From contig ML660201.1 in the NCBI GenBank assembly GCA_007570785.1, forward strand, positions 31,185,840 through 31,249,839: a stretch of 64,000 nucleotides of DNA. The letters are read 5' to 3'. A program made the translations under genes and the position numbers. Positions 1 through 11,089 of this stretch are shown here, in pieces (position 1 is the stretch's first letter; each line of letters begins with the position of its first letter). The notes beneath the pieces were generated by a model. That model did not search any database and had not been told where the DNA came from. It saw only the letters and a program-made list of their open reading frames with translations. Source of the stretch: Antilocapra americana. Lineage: Eukaryota > Chordata > Mammalia > Artiodactyla > Antilocapridae.

Positions 1-84
1 TCTTCTAAGAGAATATAGGTTTGAGCTTTAGGTGTGAAGAGTCATGATTCTTGCAACATACTTTCAAATGGTCTAGCATAAATA

Positions 85-350
85 ATAAGTATAAAAGTAT
101 ACATGCACAACAAGGACCTACTGTATAGCACAGGAAACTATACTCAATTTTTTGTAATAACCTGTAAAGAAAAAGAATCTGAGAACATATATAAATGTAT
201 ATAAATATAAAATATATATAAATATCGATACATACATATTTCAGTTACACATACATATATATAACTGAATCCTGTGCTATATACCTGAACCTAACATGCC
301 ACTGTAAATCAACTATACTTCAATTAAAAATATATACACCTACACAGGAA
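85..350 (+). mobile_element. L1 3' end fragment (artiodactyl type)
   Basis: The stretch reads like the 3' untranslated tail of artiodactyl L1: an 'aaggacctactgtatagcac' block near the start, and an ending of the 'ctgtaaatcaactatacttc' type followed by A-rich sequence. The middle is expanded with AT-rich simple sequence. No coding part is present. It is the sense-strand counterpart of the antisense tail at the far right of the window. Confidence 0.7.
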
Positions 351-1000
351 TAAAGCAAGCATGGCAAAATGCTAACCTTTTGGTGATTCAAAGTGAAACA
401 CTTACAAGACTGTATCTTTCTACTCTTGCAGATTTATTTACACTGTTTCAAATAAAGAAGTAAAAAACAAGCAGGCAAACAAAGAAAATCCCAGATATGT
501 GAGGCAGGTTCTTCTATTAAAGTTTAAAATCTTAAAATGAGATGGCAATAAAAGTTGTTTTGAATTTTTCTTTAAAGAAAATTGGTAGAAGTAAGGTTGT
601 AGGTTGAGTCATTAAGAAAGAATATTTGGATATGATGGAACACACTGTTAATACATCTTTGTTAAATGAGGGGGATGATGCTTCTATCCTCAGGGTGTCT
701 TTCTATCAGTGATGATGGATGATTCCAGAGTTGGCTACACAGTGTCAACTGATGTCTCTCATTATAAGGAAAAAAAAAAAGACGGAGAGACCTAATCAGG
801 ATGGTGACAATAAACATACGCCTCTTTATAATGACTTAGTCTGAGCTGACTTGGATTTATCAGGACTGGACTTGCAGCTGCCTGGTTGACTAGTGCCTGT
901 TTGTGCTGGTAGAAAAAAATGCTTCATCAGCCCTCAGTGGTTATTAAACCTGATACTTCACTGTAGTGGATTGGGCCTTGGAGACCTCCTTATTGATTGC
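351..1000. other. AT-rich intergenic stretch, nothing recognised
   Basis: No open frame of note and no repeat family that I can name. There is a short poly-A run near 770. Confidence 0.5.
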
Positions 1001-1002
1001 CG

Positions 1003-1215
1003 CTGTGGACTGAAATGTGTCTTCACAAAATTCCTATGTCAGAGCGTTTCCCTCTAGTATGATGGTATGTAGAGATGCAGCCTTTGGGAGGTAATCAGGT
1101 TTAGGTGCATTCCTGAGAATGAGCCCTCATGATGGGACTAGTGCCCTTACAAAGAGAGACAGCAGAGAGCTGATGCTCTCCCTCTCCACATGAGGACACA
1201 GTGACAAAGCAGATG
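1003..1215 (+). mobile_element. MaLR-like LTR fragment (MST/MLT1 type)
   Basis: The order 'gtggactgaaatgtgtctt', 'ggaggtaatcaggtttaggt', 'gggactagtgcccttacaa' and 'acatgaggacacagtgacaa' is the usual order inside mammalian MaLR LTRs. The 3' part is missing, and a SINE lies just downstream. Family assignment is from memory of the consensus. Confidence 0.55.
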
Positions 1216-1246
1216 AAGTCAAAATAATGTGCAAGTGATAATGCAT

Positions 1247-1451
1247 GTATGTATTCTAAGTCACTTCAGCCTGTCTGACTCTTTGTGACCTCATGGACTG
1301 TAGCCCGCTGGGCTCCTCTGTTCATGGGATTCTCCAGGCAAGAATACTGGAGTGGGTTGCCATGCCCTACTCTAGGGAATTTTCCTGACCCAGGAATAGA
1401 ACCCTGCATTAGCAGGCAGGTTCTTTACCACTAGCACCACCTGGGAAGCCT
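1247..1451 (-). mobile_element. Bov-tA SINE
   Basis: A tRNA-Glu-derived ruminant SINE read on the minus strand. The BovA body ('ccaggcaagaatactggagt') is at left and the tRNA-derived head at right, ending in 'accacctgggaagcc'. The flanks 'gcaagtgataatgcatg' and 'gtaagtgatgaagtatg' look like a decayed target-site duplication. Confidence 0.9.
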
Positions 1452-1537
1452 GTAAGTGATGAAGTATGATTATAATTACTCAAAACATAGTATACTTTGC
1501 TAATGTAAATTAATTTTCTGTAGACTTCAATAACCGG

Positions 1538-1750
1538 AGCTTCCTTGGCGTTTCAGATGTAAAGAATCTTCCTACAATGCGGGAGACCCAGATTCAATTC
1601 TTGGCTTGGAAAGATCCCCTGGAAAAGGGAATAGCAACCCTCTCCAGTATTCTTATTTGGAGAATTCCATGGACAGAGGAGCCTGGCAGGCTACAGTCCA
1701 TGGGGTCACAAAGAGTTGGACATGATCGAGTGGCTAACACTTTCACTTTT
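1538..1750 (+). mobile_element. Bov-tA SINE
   Basis: Sense copy: the tRNA-derived head 'gcttccttggcgtttcagat', a decayed B-box region, then the BovA body ending in 'gagtggctaacactttcac'. The 81-codon open frame across it is a by-product of the SINE. Confidence 0.9.
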
Positions 1751-2295
1751 GCAAGCTTCAGTAATAAAAGAAAGTTAAAACTAACACTCTTATATTACTT
1801 ACAGGAGAGAGGACTTGCCTAGGATGTTACACATGTACACACATGTATATCAATTAGCAATACTGAAAGGTAGACACAGTTTTAATTTCCGAATCTTTTG
1901 TCATACTGTATTACCAAGAAGATGGTGGTAAATAAAATTACAATATAAAATCACACCAGAGTGTATTGTAACACTCACTTTAGAAATACATAGCACAATT
2001 TGGTTACATAGAAAGCATACCATTGTATGCTAAATTTCATCACAAGGCTCAGTATCTCCCTGTAATTCTAAAAACTGTCAGCTCTATGCCTATTTCTTGT
2101 ACTAAAAAAAAAAATATTAAAGGTAATAGCAATAAACATTTTTCAAAAACAACTGAGGAAACCCTAAATAATTTCTTAAGAAAATGATTTTAATTATTAC
2201 ATGATTCTCAGCTTATGGTTGAAGTTTAATTTTCATGTTATGTTTTTTATATTACACTGTGTATTTTCCAACTCAATTTCAACATTCCCTACATC
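1751..2295. other. AT-rich intergenic stretch, nothing recognised
   Basis: No repeat family or coding signal that I can name; it contains a short A run near 2105. Confidence 0.5.
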
Positions 2296-2353
2296 TCTAA
2301 AGCTGTCGCTGAATTGGTCCTGACTCTAAAGCTGTCTCTGAATTGGTCCTGAC
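2296..2353. repeat. 29-bp direct tandem duplication
   Basis: Two adjacent 29-bp units (2296-2324 and 2325-2353) beginning 'tctaaagctgtc' and ending 'ggtcctgac'. They differ at one base (cgctg versus ctctg), so the duplication is recent compared with the surrounding decayed DNA. Confidence 0.9.
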
Positions 2354-2394
2354 TCTACCTAAAGGATAATGGTCAGAAATGGGTGGGTAGATTA

Positions 2395-2700
2395 AGGAAT
2401 GAGGTCAGATATTGTCAACCACAAAGAGAAATGCAAACATGAGAATTGTGAGTTAGGTTTTATTTGGGGTAAAGTGAGGACTGTAGCTTGGGAGACAGCC
2501 TCTCAGATAACTCTGAGGAACTGCTCCAAAAAGGTAAAAGGAAAGAAAGGTGATCACATGCTTTTGGAGGGTTTGTAAAGTACACATTTGGAAAGGTTAC
2601 TGCTTTTCACAAGAAAGTTGCTGCCAGTTGTGAGGAGCAGATAGTCTCTGTTTATGATTCTAGGGCTTTTCTAGATATGAGAAGATGTAAGAATTTGAGC
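2395..2700. repeat. Possible interspersed repeat, class unknown
   Basis: The passage with 'gttttatttggggtaaagtg' and 'gggagacagcctctcagata' looks like a repeat I have seen in other ruminant sequence, perhaps an LTR read in antisense. I cannot name the family or fix its ends. Confidence 0.3.
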
Positions 2701-2795
2701 TCATAAAATCTTCTTCTGAGGATGGACACATGTATATTTATGGTTGAGTCCCCTTGCTATTCACTGAAACTATCACAACATTGTTAATTGGCTAT

Positions 2796-2948
2796 GCATG
2801 TGTGCATGCTAAGTCGCCTCAGTCATGTCCAACTCTTTGCAAACCTATGGACTATAGCCCATTGGGCTCCTCTGTCCATGGAGTTCTCCAGGCAAGAAAC
2901 TAGAGTGGGTTGCCATGCCCTCCTCCAGGGGATCATCCTGACCCAGAG
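2796..2948 (-). mobile_element. Bov-tA SINE, 5'-truncated
   Basis: Minus-strand BovA body and part of the tRNA-derived head, ending at 'cctgacccagag'. It is flanked by an 11-bp target-site duplication TAATTGGCTAT at 2785-2795 and 2949-2959, which fixes both ends. Confidence 0.9.
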
Positions 2949-2959
2949 TAATTGGCTAT

Positions 2960-3894
2960 ATTCCAATACAAAAATAAATACATAAATAACACAAGAAAAA
3001 ATAAAATAAAAATATGCTATTGGAGGAAATTGTTGATGATCATAAAAGGCAAATTAATAATGATAAGATGTTACAACTCCAAGAAAAATGTCTATCTGAA
3101 GTCCTGTTCTATCAGTCTTTTGTATAGCACAGAGTGCCTCCTTCCTAATTTCCACCCTGAATTCCTTCCAGGGTGTGTTGAAGGTCAGTGACTAGAGTGG
3201 CTAGTCCTTGTAGAGGGAGATGGCAAGTGATAATTTTTCATCCACAATATAAAAAAACTTCAATTGCATTTTCACTTGCCACACAGACTAAGAAAATGAA
3301 CTCAGTGGGTTTAGGCATAGATTGAGCAAGAAATCTAAACACCTAACTGAAGTATTCTCTCCTATTTTGTCATACTTTGTCACCAAACCATCCCAATGTT
3401 TTTCCCTTATTGAAATATACACATTAATTATATGTATAAATGATTTAAATGAAATAGCATTCATGTTTTACAGCAAGACAAGAAAAATTTAAATGAAAAA
3501 ATCTCTGCCCTTTGGCTTCTTCTCTCTCCCAAATGTGCATTGTGTATCTGCATTCTGCATGCTCCAGGCCTTCCCAGTGACAGAAATACCTGTTCAACCA
3601 TAAACAGTAGTATTCGCCTAGCATCAATAAAACAACTCCTGAAAGATAATGTTCCTTGTAGATCTCCTAAGAGGTCACATGGTGCTTAGATCTGGATTAT
3701 GTAAGCCAGCAATAATATGTGATATACAGTCCTCTGTCTCAAAAAAATCTATGTGTCTGTGCCTTGACTTTTAGTAGATGAAGCAGTTCTCAGAGCTTTC
3801 TGAAATGCTGCTCCTGGAGGAATGGAAAATTTTAGTCAAGTCAAATTTGAGGATTATAATCCAAGTCTATATACATAGACTGTTGCCTCATGTG
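2960..3894. other. Intergenic stretch, nothing recognised
   Basis: Only short chance open frames (79 and 60 codons). No splice, promoter or repeat signal that I would defend. Confidence 0.5.
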
Positions 3895-3994
3895 GGTATA
3901 GAGTATTTAAGAATTATTTTATCTTCATCTTTCTGTTTCTGCATTTTAGTAATGCCTTTCATCTTAAAGTCTGTTTTGTCAAATATTAACATAG
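3895..3994 (-). mobile_element. Old antisense L1 fragment, left part
   Basis: The words 'atgcctttcatcttaaagtc' and 'tctgttttgtcaaatattaa' match antisense L1 as commonly seen in mammals. The element resumes at 10081. The two parts join cleanly when the 6-kb unit and one copy of the 12-bp duplication are removed, so this old L1 was the target. Confidence 0.65.
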
Positions 3995-4255
3995 TCAGTC
4001 ACCCTCTCTTTTCCCTCTAATAAATTTCCCTTTCTTGCCTGATTGCCCAGCTCACTCTCTTTTTCTCTGTACTTACCTTACATTCTGGTGCTGAAACCTG
4101 TGAGGGAAGATCCACCACAACTGGGTGGACTCCTCTCATGAGCCCACCTCTGGTGGTCCCCTCCCTTGGACCTTGCCAAGAAACTGAGACAAGCTCCAGG
4201 ACGGGACTTTCCACTTGCCTTGCTGGACTGACATCCACACACCAGCCCACATTTC
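3995..4255 (+). mobile_element. LTR 3' end plus primer-binding-site-like sequence
   Basis: An AATAAA at 4019-4024 is followed by a pyrimidine-rich stretch and then, near 4085, 'ctggtgctgaaacctg'. That resembles the tRNA primer-binding site of gamma-type endogenous retroviruses, placed where an R-U5 / leader junction would put it. The following 150 bases would be untranslated leader. No retroviral coding sequence is present and the 5' part of the LTR is missing. Assignment rests on layout and motif, not on a database match. Confidence 0.5.
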
Positions 4256-4274
4256 ATCCATCAGTTACAAGGGA

Positions 4275-4445
4275 CTGATGCTGAAGCTGAAGCTCTAATA
4301 CTTTTGCCACCTGAAGCAAAGAGCCTGATGCTGAAAAAGATTGAAGGCAAAAGGAGAAAAGAATTGGCAGAGGATGAGGTGGTTAGATAGCAGCACCAAC
4401 TCAATGGACATGAATTTGACCAAACTCTGGGAGATACTGAAGGAC
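4275..4445 (+). mobile_element. BovB 3'-region fragment, missing its last part
   Basis: Diverged match to the BovB 3' region ('gggactgatgctgaagctga', then 'aactcaatggacatgaattt'), ending at 'ctgaaggacaaataaa'. The usual BovB terminus (gactgagcgactgaactga) is absent, and it has no target-site duplication of its own. It is more diverged than the other BovB copies in the window. Confidence 0.8.
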
Positions 4446-4975
4446 AAATAAAAGTGTTTCCTTGAATGACATAATTAACTGGTATATTTAGAAATGGAAA
4501 ACTATGCGGATTTGAGACAAATCAATAGAGCACACTGTTACAAAGATCAAACCTTGAACCTTTGGAGAGAGCTCACTGACTCCAAGACCCTAGACTACCA
4601 GAGAACTAACCCTAGAGAGTATCAAATAGTGAGAACTCACACAAAGGAAACCACTTGAATACAAGACCCCACATCACCCAACCACCAGTAGCACCCTGTG
4701 CAGGATGCCTCATCTAAACAAACAAAACAAAAATACAAACCCAATCATCAGCATACAGGAGTACCACCTCACTCAGCCTTGCCCATCAGAGGAAAAACAA
4801 ACAAAAACTCAGCACAAATCTCAACCTATACGAAGCTTACACAAACCACTGGACCACACTTAGGTGGGCAGAAACCGAAAGGAAGAAAGAATTCAACCTT
4901 CTTCAAGGAGAGAATTCACCTTTCCTTGAAGCCTAGTAAAAGGAGACCTTAAACACAATAACTTAAAAAACAAAA

Positions 4976-5875
4976 ATGAAAACTCAGAGAAATACAGCAC
5001 AAATGAAGGAACAAACTAGAAACACAGAAGTCCAAATAAATGAAGAGGAAATAGGAAAATTACCTGAAAAATAATTCAGAATAATGATAGTAAAGATGAT
5101 CAAAAACCTTGAAAACAAAATGGAAAAAATGCAAGAATCAATTAACAAAGAGCTGGAAGAATTTAAAGAATAAGCACACAAAGACAACACAATGGCTGAA
5201 ATTAAAAATACTCTAGAAGGAATCAATAATAGAATATCTGAAGCAGAAGAACAAATCAGGAAGCTGGAAGATAAAATGGTGGAAATAACTTCTGAAGAGC
5301 AGAATAAAGTAAAAAGAATGAAAAGAGCTAAGGACAGTCTCAGAGACCATATCAAATGGGTCCCATATCTGGGACCATATAAAATGCATCAACATTGGAG
5401 TTACAGGGGTCCCAGAAGAAGAGGAGCAAAAGAAAGGGTATGAGAAAATTCTTGAAGAGATTATAGCTGAAAATTTCCCCAATATGGAAAAGGAAATAGC
5501 CAATTAAGTCCAAGAGGCACAAAGAGTCCCATATAGGATAAACCCAAGGAGAAACATGCCAAGACACATACTAATCAAGACTAAACACAAAGAAAGACTA
5601 TTAAAAGAAGCAAGGGAGAAGCAACAAGTAACATACAAGGGAAACCCCAAACATTTAACAGCTGATCTTTTAGCAGAAACTCTGCAGGCCAGAGGGAATG
5701 GCAGGATATATTTAAACTACTAAAAGGGAAAAATCTACAACCAAGGTTACTGTACCCAGCAAGGATATCATTTAAAACTGATGGGGAAATAAAAAGCTCT
5801 TCAGATGAACAAAAGTTAAGAGAATTCAGTACCACCAAACCAGTTTTACAGCAAATGGTAAATGGACTTATATAG
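4976..5875 (+). pseudogene. L1 ORF1 (RNA-binding chaperone), broken
   Basis: ORF1 of L1 makes a trimeric RNA-binding protein that coats L1 RNA. Translated pieces show the expected plan: a polar start, a charged coiled-coil stretch (about 5190-5340, rich in E, K, I and L, including 'ISEAEEQIRKLEDKM'), an RNA-binding middle with 'MPRHILIK'-like sequence near 5555, and a C-terminal part with 'LRVLYPA'-like sequence near 5740. Stops and frame changes interrupt it repeatedly, for example the stop codon within 5072-5080 and the frame shift near 5355-5360. The longest surviving sense piece is 83 codons (5192-5443). Minus-strand frames over this region are shadows. Confidence 0.85.
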
Positions 5876-5943
5876 TCAAGAAATACTAGTGAAGACAAAA
5901 GATCGACAAAATCAATGCCAAACAATTAGAAAATGGCAATAGG

Positions 5944-5990
5944 AATATATATATATATATTAATATATATATATATATATATATATCAAT
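5944..5990. repeat. (AT)n microsatellite at the L1 ORF1-ORF2 junction
   Basis: A run of alternating AT with one 'ttaa' interruption. It lies between the ORF1 and ORF2 regions and has disrupted the first codons of ORF2. Confidence 0.9.
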
Positions 5991-8900
5991 AATTACTTTA
6001 AATGTAAATTGATTAAATGCTCCAACCAAAAGACTGGCTGAATGGATACAAAAACAAGACCCATATATATGCTGTCTACAGGAAACCCATTTCAGACTTC
6101 AAGACACCTGTAGACTGAAAGTGAGAGGATGGAAAAATATATTCCACGCAAATGGGAAGCAAAAGAAAGCTGGAGTAGCAATTCTCATATCAGACAAAAC
6201 AGACCTTAAAATAAAGAATATTGCAAGAGATAAGGAAGGACAATACATAATGATCAAGGGATCAATCCAAGAGGAAGACATAACAATTATAAATATCTAT
6301 GTACCCAACACAGGAGCACCTCAATACATAAGACAAACACTAATAGATATAAAAGGAGAAATTGACCGTAACACGATATTAGTAGGAGACTCTAATACCC
6401 CACTCACACCAATGGACAGATCATCAAAACAGAAAATTAATAAGGAAACACAAGTCTTAAATGAAACATTAGATGAGATGGATCTCATTGATATCTTCAG
6501 GACATTCCATCCAAATGCAGAAGAATACACCTTCTTCTCAAGGGCACATGGAACATTCACAAATCAAACTTCAGTAAATTTAAGAAAATTGAAACTGTAT
6601 CAAGCATCTTCTCTGACCACAATGCTATGAGACTAGATATCAGTTACAAGAAAAAAACTGTAAGAAACACAAACACATGGAGATTAAACAATACATTTCT
6701 AAGTAACCAACAGGTTACTGAAGAAATCAAAAGGGAAATTAAAAAATTTCTAGAAGCAAATGACAATGAAAACACGACAGCTCAAAACCTATGGCATGCA
6801 GCAAAAGCAGTTCTAAGAGGGAAGCAATACAATCTTACCTCAAGAAACAAGAAAAACATTGAATAGACAACCTAATTTTATACCTAAAGCAACTGGAAAA
6901 AGAAGAAGAAAAAAAAACAAACCAAAATTAGTAGAAGGAAAGAATCTGAGCCGAAATGAAAAAGAAATGAAAGATGCAATAATAAAGATTAATAAAACTA
7001 AAAGCTGGTTCTTAGAAAAGATAAACAAAATTGACAAACCCTTAGCCAGACTCATCAAGAAAAAAAGAGAAAAGAATCAAATCAACAAAATTAGAAATGA
7101 AAAAGGAGAGATTGCAACAGACAATGAAGAAATACAAAGGTTTATAAGAGATTATTATGAACAACTATATGGCAATAAAATAGATAACCTGGAAGAAATG
7201 GACAGATTCTAAGAGAAGTTCAATCTTCCAGATTGAACCATAAATAAATAGAAATTATGAACAACCCAATTACAAATACTGAAACTGAAACTGTGATGAT
7301 CAAAAATCTCCCAAAAAACAAAAGCCCAGGACCAGATGGCTTCACAGGAGAATTCTGTCAAACATTTAGAGAAGAACTAATGCCTATCCTTCTAAAACTT
7401 TTCCCAAAAAATTGCATAAGAAGAAATACTTCCAAACTCATTCTCTGAGGCCACCGTCACCCTGATACCAAAACCAGAAAGACAACACAAAAAAAGAAAA
7501 CCTCAGGCCAGTATTAATGATGAACATAGATGCAAAATTCCTCAACAAAAGTTTAGCAACCAGAATTCAGCAACACATCAAAAAGTTCATATACCATGAT
7601 CAAGTTCGGTTTATTCCAGGGATTCAAGGATTCTTCAGTATACGAAAATCAATCAGTGTGATACACCATATTAACAAATTAAAAGATAAAAACCATATGA
7701 TCTTCTCAATAGATACAGAAGAAGCCTTTGACAAAATTCAGCACCTATTTATTATTAAAACTCTTGAAAAAATGGGCATAGAAGGAACCTACCACAACAT
7801 AGTAAAGGCCATGTATGATAAGAACAGCAAGCATTATTCTCAATGGTGAAAAACTGAAAGCATTCCCCCTAAGATCAAGAACAAGACAAGGGTGTCCACC
7901 TTCACCACTATTATTCAACATAGTTCTGGAAGTCCTAGATATAGCAATCAGAGAAGAAAAAGAAATAAAGGAATCCAGATCAGAAAAGAAGAAGTAAAGT
8001 TCTCACTATTTGCAGATGAAATGATACTGTACATAGGAAATCCTAAAGATAGTATCAGAAAATTACTAGAGCTAATCAGTGAATGTAACAAGGTTGCAGG
8101 AAACAAAATCAATACACAGAAACCACTTGCTTTTCCATATACTAACAATTAGAAAATCAGAAAGAGCAATTAAGGAATCAATCCCATTCACCAATGAAAC
8201 AAAAAGAATTAAATATCTAGGAATAAACTTAACTAAGGATACAAAAGAACTGTACATAGAAAATTATAAGACACTAAGGAAAGAAATCAAAGATGACATA
8301 AACAGATAGAGAAATATTCCATGTTCCTGGGAAGGAAGAATCAATATTGTGAAAATGACTATACAACCAAATGCAATCAACAGATTTAATACAATCCCTG
8401 TCAAATTACCAATGGCATTTTTCCCAGAACTGAACAAAAAATTTCACAGTTCATACAGAAACACAAAAGACCCCGAGTAGCCAAAGCAGTCTTGAGAAAC
8501 AAGAATGGGGATGGAGGAATCAACGTTCTTGACTTCAGATTATATTACAAAGCTGCAGTCAACAAGACAGTATGGTACTGGCAAAAAAAAAGCAGAAATA
8601 TAGACCAATGGAACAAGATAGAAAGCCCAGAAATAAACTCATGCACCTATGGATACAAAGGAGACAAGACAGCCTCTTCAATAAATGGTGCTGGGAAAAC
8701 TTGACAGCTACATGTAAAAATATGAAATTAGAATGCTTCCTAACACCATACACAAAGATAAACTCAAAATGGATTAAAGACCTAAATGCAAGACCAGAAA
8801 CTATAAAACTCTTAGAGGAAAACATAGGCAGAACACCCAATGACATAAACCAAAGCAAGATCCTCTATGACCCACCTCCTAGAATAATGGAAATAAAAAG

Positions 8901-9722
8901 AAAAATAAACAAGTGGGACCTGATTAAACTTAAAAGCTCTTGCACAGCAAGGGAAACTATAAGCAAGGTGAAAAGACAACTCTCAGAATGGGAGAAAATA
9001 ATAGCAAATGAAACAACTGACAAAGGATTCATTTCCAAAATATACAAGCAGCTCATACAACTTAATAACAGAAAAACAAACAACCCAATCAAAAAGTGGG
9101 GAAAAGACCTAAACAGACATTTATCCAAAGAAGACATACAGATGACTAACAAACACATGAAAAGATGCTCAACATCGCTTATTATTAGAGAAATGCAAAT
9201 TTAAACTACAGTGAGATATCACCTCACACTGGTCAGAATGGCCCTCATCAAAAAGTTTATAAACAATAAATGCTGGAGAGGGCATGGAGAAAAGGGAACA
9301 CTCTTGCACTGTTGGTGGGAATGTAAATTGATACAGCCACTATGGAAGACAGTATGGAGATTCCTTTTAAAACTAGGAATAAAACCACCATATAACTCAG
9401 CAATCCCACTCTTAGGCATATACCCTGAGCAAACCAAAATTGACAGAGACACATGTATCCCATTGTTCATCGCAGCACTATTTACAATAGGCAGAACAAT
9501 GAAGCAAATTAGATATCAATCAACAGATGAATGGATAAAGAAGTTGTGCTATATATACACAATGGAATATTACTCAACCATAAAAAGGAATGTATTTGAG
9601 TCAGTTCTAATGAAGTGGATGAACCTAGAACCTATTATACAGATTGCAGTAAGTCAGAAAGAGAAAGATAAATACCATATTCTAACACACATATATATAT
9701 GGAATCTAGTAAAATGGTGCTG
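5990..9722 (+). pseudogene. L1 ORF2 (endonuclease-reverse transcriptase), broken
   Basis: ORF2 supplies the target-nicking endonuclease and reverse transcriptase of L1. Fragments lie in order on the plus strand. Endonuclease: about 5990-6640, with 'CCLQETHF'-type sequence near 6068-6095 and 'ILVGDSNTPL' near 6375-6405, where GDFN is usual. Linker: 6640-7250. Reverse transcriptase: about 7260-8300, with '[13 protein letters not shown]' (7322-7360), '[13 protein letters not shown]' (7708-7746) and '[10 protein letters not shown]' (8006-8035). Cysteine-rich C-terminal region: to 9722 ('[21 protein letters not shown]'-type). The catalytic FADD box reads FADE at 8009-8020, so the second active-site aspartate is lost. 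Several frameshifts and stops split it into at least eight frames, the longest of 210 codons (8572-9204). Confidence 0.92.
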
Positions 9723-10080
9723 AAGAATTTACTTACAGGACAAAAATGGAGAAACAGACATAGAGAATAGACTTATGGACATGGGGAGGGGGAGGAGAGG
9801 GTGAAGTGTATGGAAAGAGTAACATGGAAACTTACATTACCATATGTAAAATGCATAGCCAACGGGAATTTGCTGTATGGCTCAGCAAACTCAAACAGGG
9901 CCTCTGTATCAACCTAGAGGGGTGGGATGGGGAGGGAGATGGGAGGGAGGTTCAAAAGGGAGGGGATATATATGTATACCTATGGCTGATTCATGTTGAG
10001 GTTTGACAGAAAACAGCAATATTCTGTAAAGCAATTTTACTTCAATAAAAATAAATTAATTAAAAAATATATTAACATAG

Positions 10081-10180
10081 CCACCCAGGTTTCTTTTTAA
10101 TTGGTATTTACATGATCTAACTTTTTCCTCCTTTTTCTTTCAAACATACTGCACCCTTAAATTTAAGTTGGCACACATTT
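10081..10180 (-). mobile_element. Old antisense L1 fragment, right part
   Basis: Begins 'ccacccaggtttctttttaa' and continues the L1 antisense text broken at 3994. It loses recognisable L1 character by about 10180. Confidence 0.55.
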
Positions 10181-10334
10181 TTAATATAAGTAGGAGATGT
10201 TTTAAAATGTTTTAAAGTTAAATTAGTATATTTATACAGTTAAATGTTGCATCTTAAATATTATACTTAATATTTAATATATATAATTTTATATAAAATT
10301 TTAATTATCTGAAAAACTTTAATTTAGAGCAACA

Positions 10335-10419
10335 TAATTCTTCTAGGTTTACTGTAATTACTAGGAAGTACTACTGGCATCTAGTAAGTGAAGGCCAGGG
10401 AAGCTCTAAATATTCCCAC
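10335..10419 (+). mobile_element. MER5-type hAT transposon, left half
   Basis: Includes 'tactactggcatctagtaag' and 'gaaggccagggaagctc', typical of the middle of non-autonomous MER5 hAT elements. The right half resumes at 11008. Confidence 0.75.
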
Positions 10420-11007
10420 TGTAAGCACAGTAGGGGATCCCCTAAGATAAAGCTTTCTGACACAAGAGAAGCCATATGTGATCCAAGCCTCCCCATGTCA
10501 TTTGCCATTGAATAGGTCTTGTAGTAGTGATCTTAAAGGTCAAGGGCAAGTGAAATAACTGTAGCAAGGATAATAAATGAGATAACAAGATCCCCAGTTT
10601 TTCCCCTCAATCATAAAGATTAGCCTGAAGCACTTTCTTGAGCTGCTTTGCAGAATTTAAACCAGCCGCAACTTAGGTGCTGAACAACTAGATCAGTTGG
10701 AACCTAAGGGGTGATGGTGTTGACCTTTTCTAATCCTCTTTAGTCCACTGAAATTGAACTCTGTTGATTTTTGCCCTAATTCTATGCTGATTTCTCTGCT
10801 CAAACTCTTTCATGATCATGCATGTACCCTTAACTTAAAACTTCCTCAGTTGTGGTGTTTGGAGAGACCTTGCTTGGGAAGTATCCCTGGTGTCCTTCTT
10901 TATTACTGTAAGGAATAAATCCTCCTCTTCCCATTCTTTGTCTTGGTTATGTCTTTCAGTGGCTTGACATCCACCAAGAAGGTAATCCGGTTTTCAAATA
11001 ACACTAC
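10420..11007 (+). mobile_element. Probable solo LTR inserted in the MER5 element
   Basis: About 590 bp splitting a MER5 copy. It has LTR-like layout: a possible TG start at 10425, an AATAAA at 10914-10919 about 85 bases before the right end, and T/C-rich sequence after it. The terminal dinucleotide and a short duplication are not clear. Family unknown; no internal retroviral sequence. Confidence 0.5.
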
Positions 11008-11085
11008 CATGCTCAGGACAGCCTCCCACAACAAAGAATTATACAGCCCCGAATGTCAAAAGTCCTGAGATTGAGAAACTCTGTA
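11008..11085 (+). mobile_element. MER5-type hAT transposon, right half
   Basis: Contains 'acaacaaagaattatacagc' and ends 'gagattgagaaactctg', the normal right end of MER5 elements. It continues the fragment at 10335-10419. Confidence 0.8.
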
Positions 11086-11089
11086 TTGG

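Larger units (their letters stand above)
3995..10068 (+). mobile_element. Composite retrotransposed unit (LTR-like + BovB + L1)
   Basis: This 6.07-kb block is bounded by a perfect 12-bp direct repeat ATATTAACATAG at 3983-3994 and 10069-10080. It has an A-rich 3' end, as expected for L1-driven insertion. The old antisense L1 on either side is continuous across the block, so it probably arrived in one event. Inside, in order, are an LTR-like segment with an AATAAA and a primer-binding-site-like sequence, a BovB fragment, and a near full-length L1. The simplest reading is an L1 transcript that began upstream in the LTR-like segment and carried its 5' flank along (5' transduction). Nested insertion after arrival is the alternative. 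Confidence 0.6.
4480..10068 (+). mobile_element. L1 element, near full length, inactive
   Basis: A sense L1 with 5' leader (to about 4975), ORF1 region, an AT-rich spacer, ORF2 region, a purine-rich 3' UTR (9780-9960) and an A-rich end. Both frames carry many stops and frameshifts, so it cannot move by itself. Its 5' boundary with the BovB segment is not sharp. Confidence 0.9.

Noticed and set aside
4984..5925. Minus-strand frames up to 123 codons
   Set aside because: Antisense shadows of the A-rich L1 ORF1 region (F, L and S rich).
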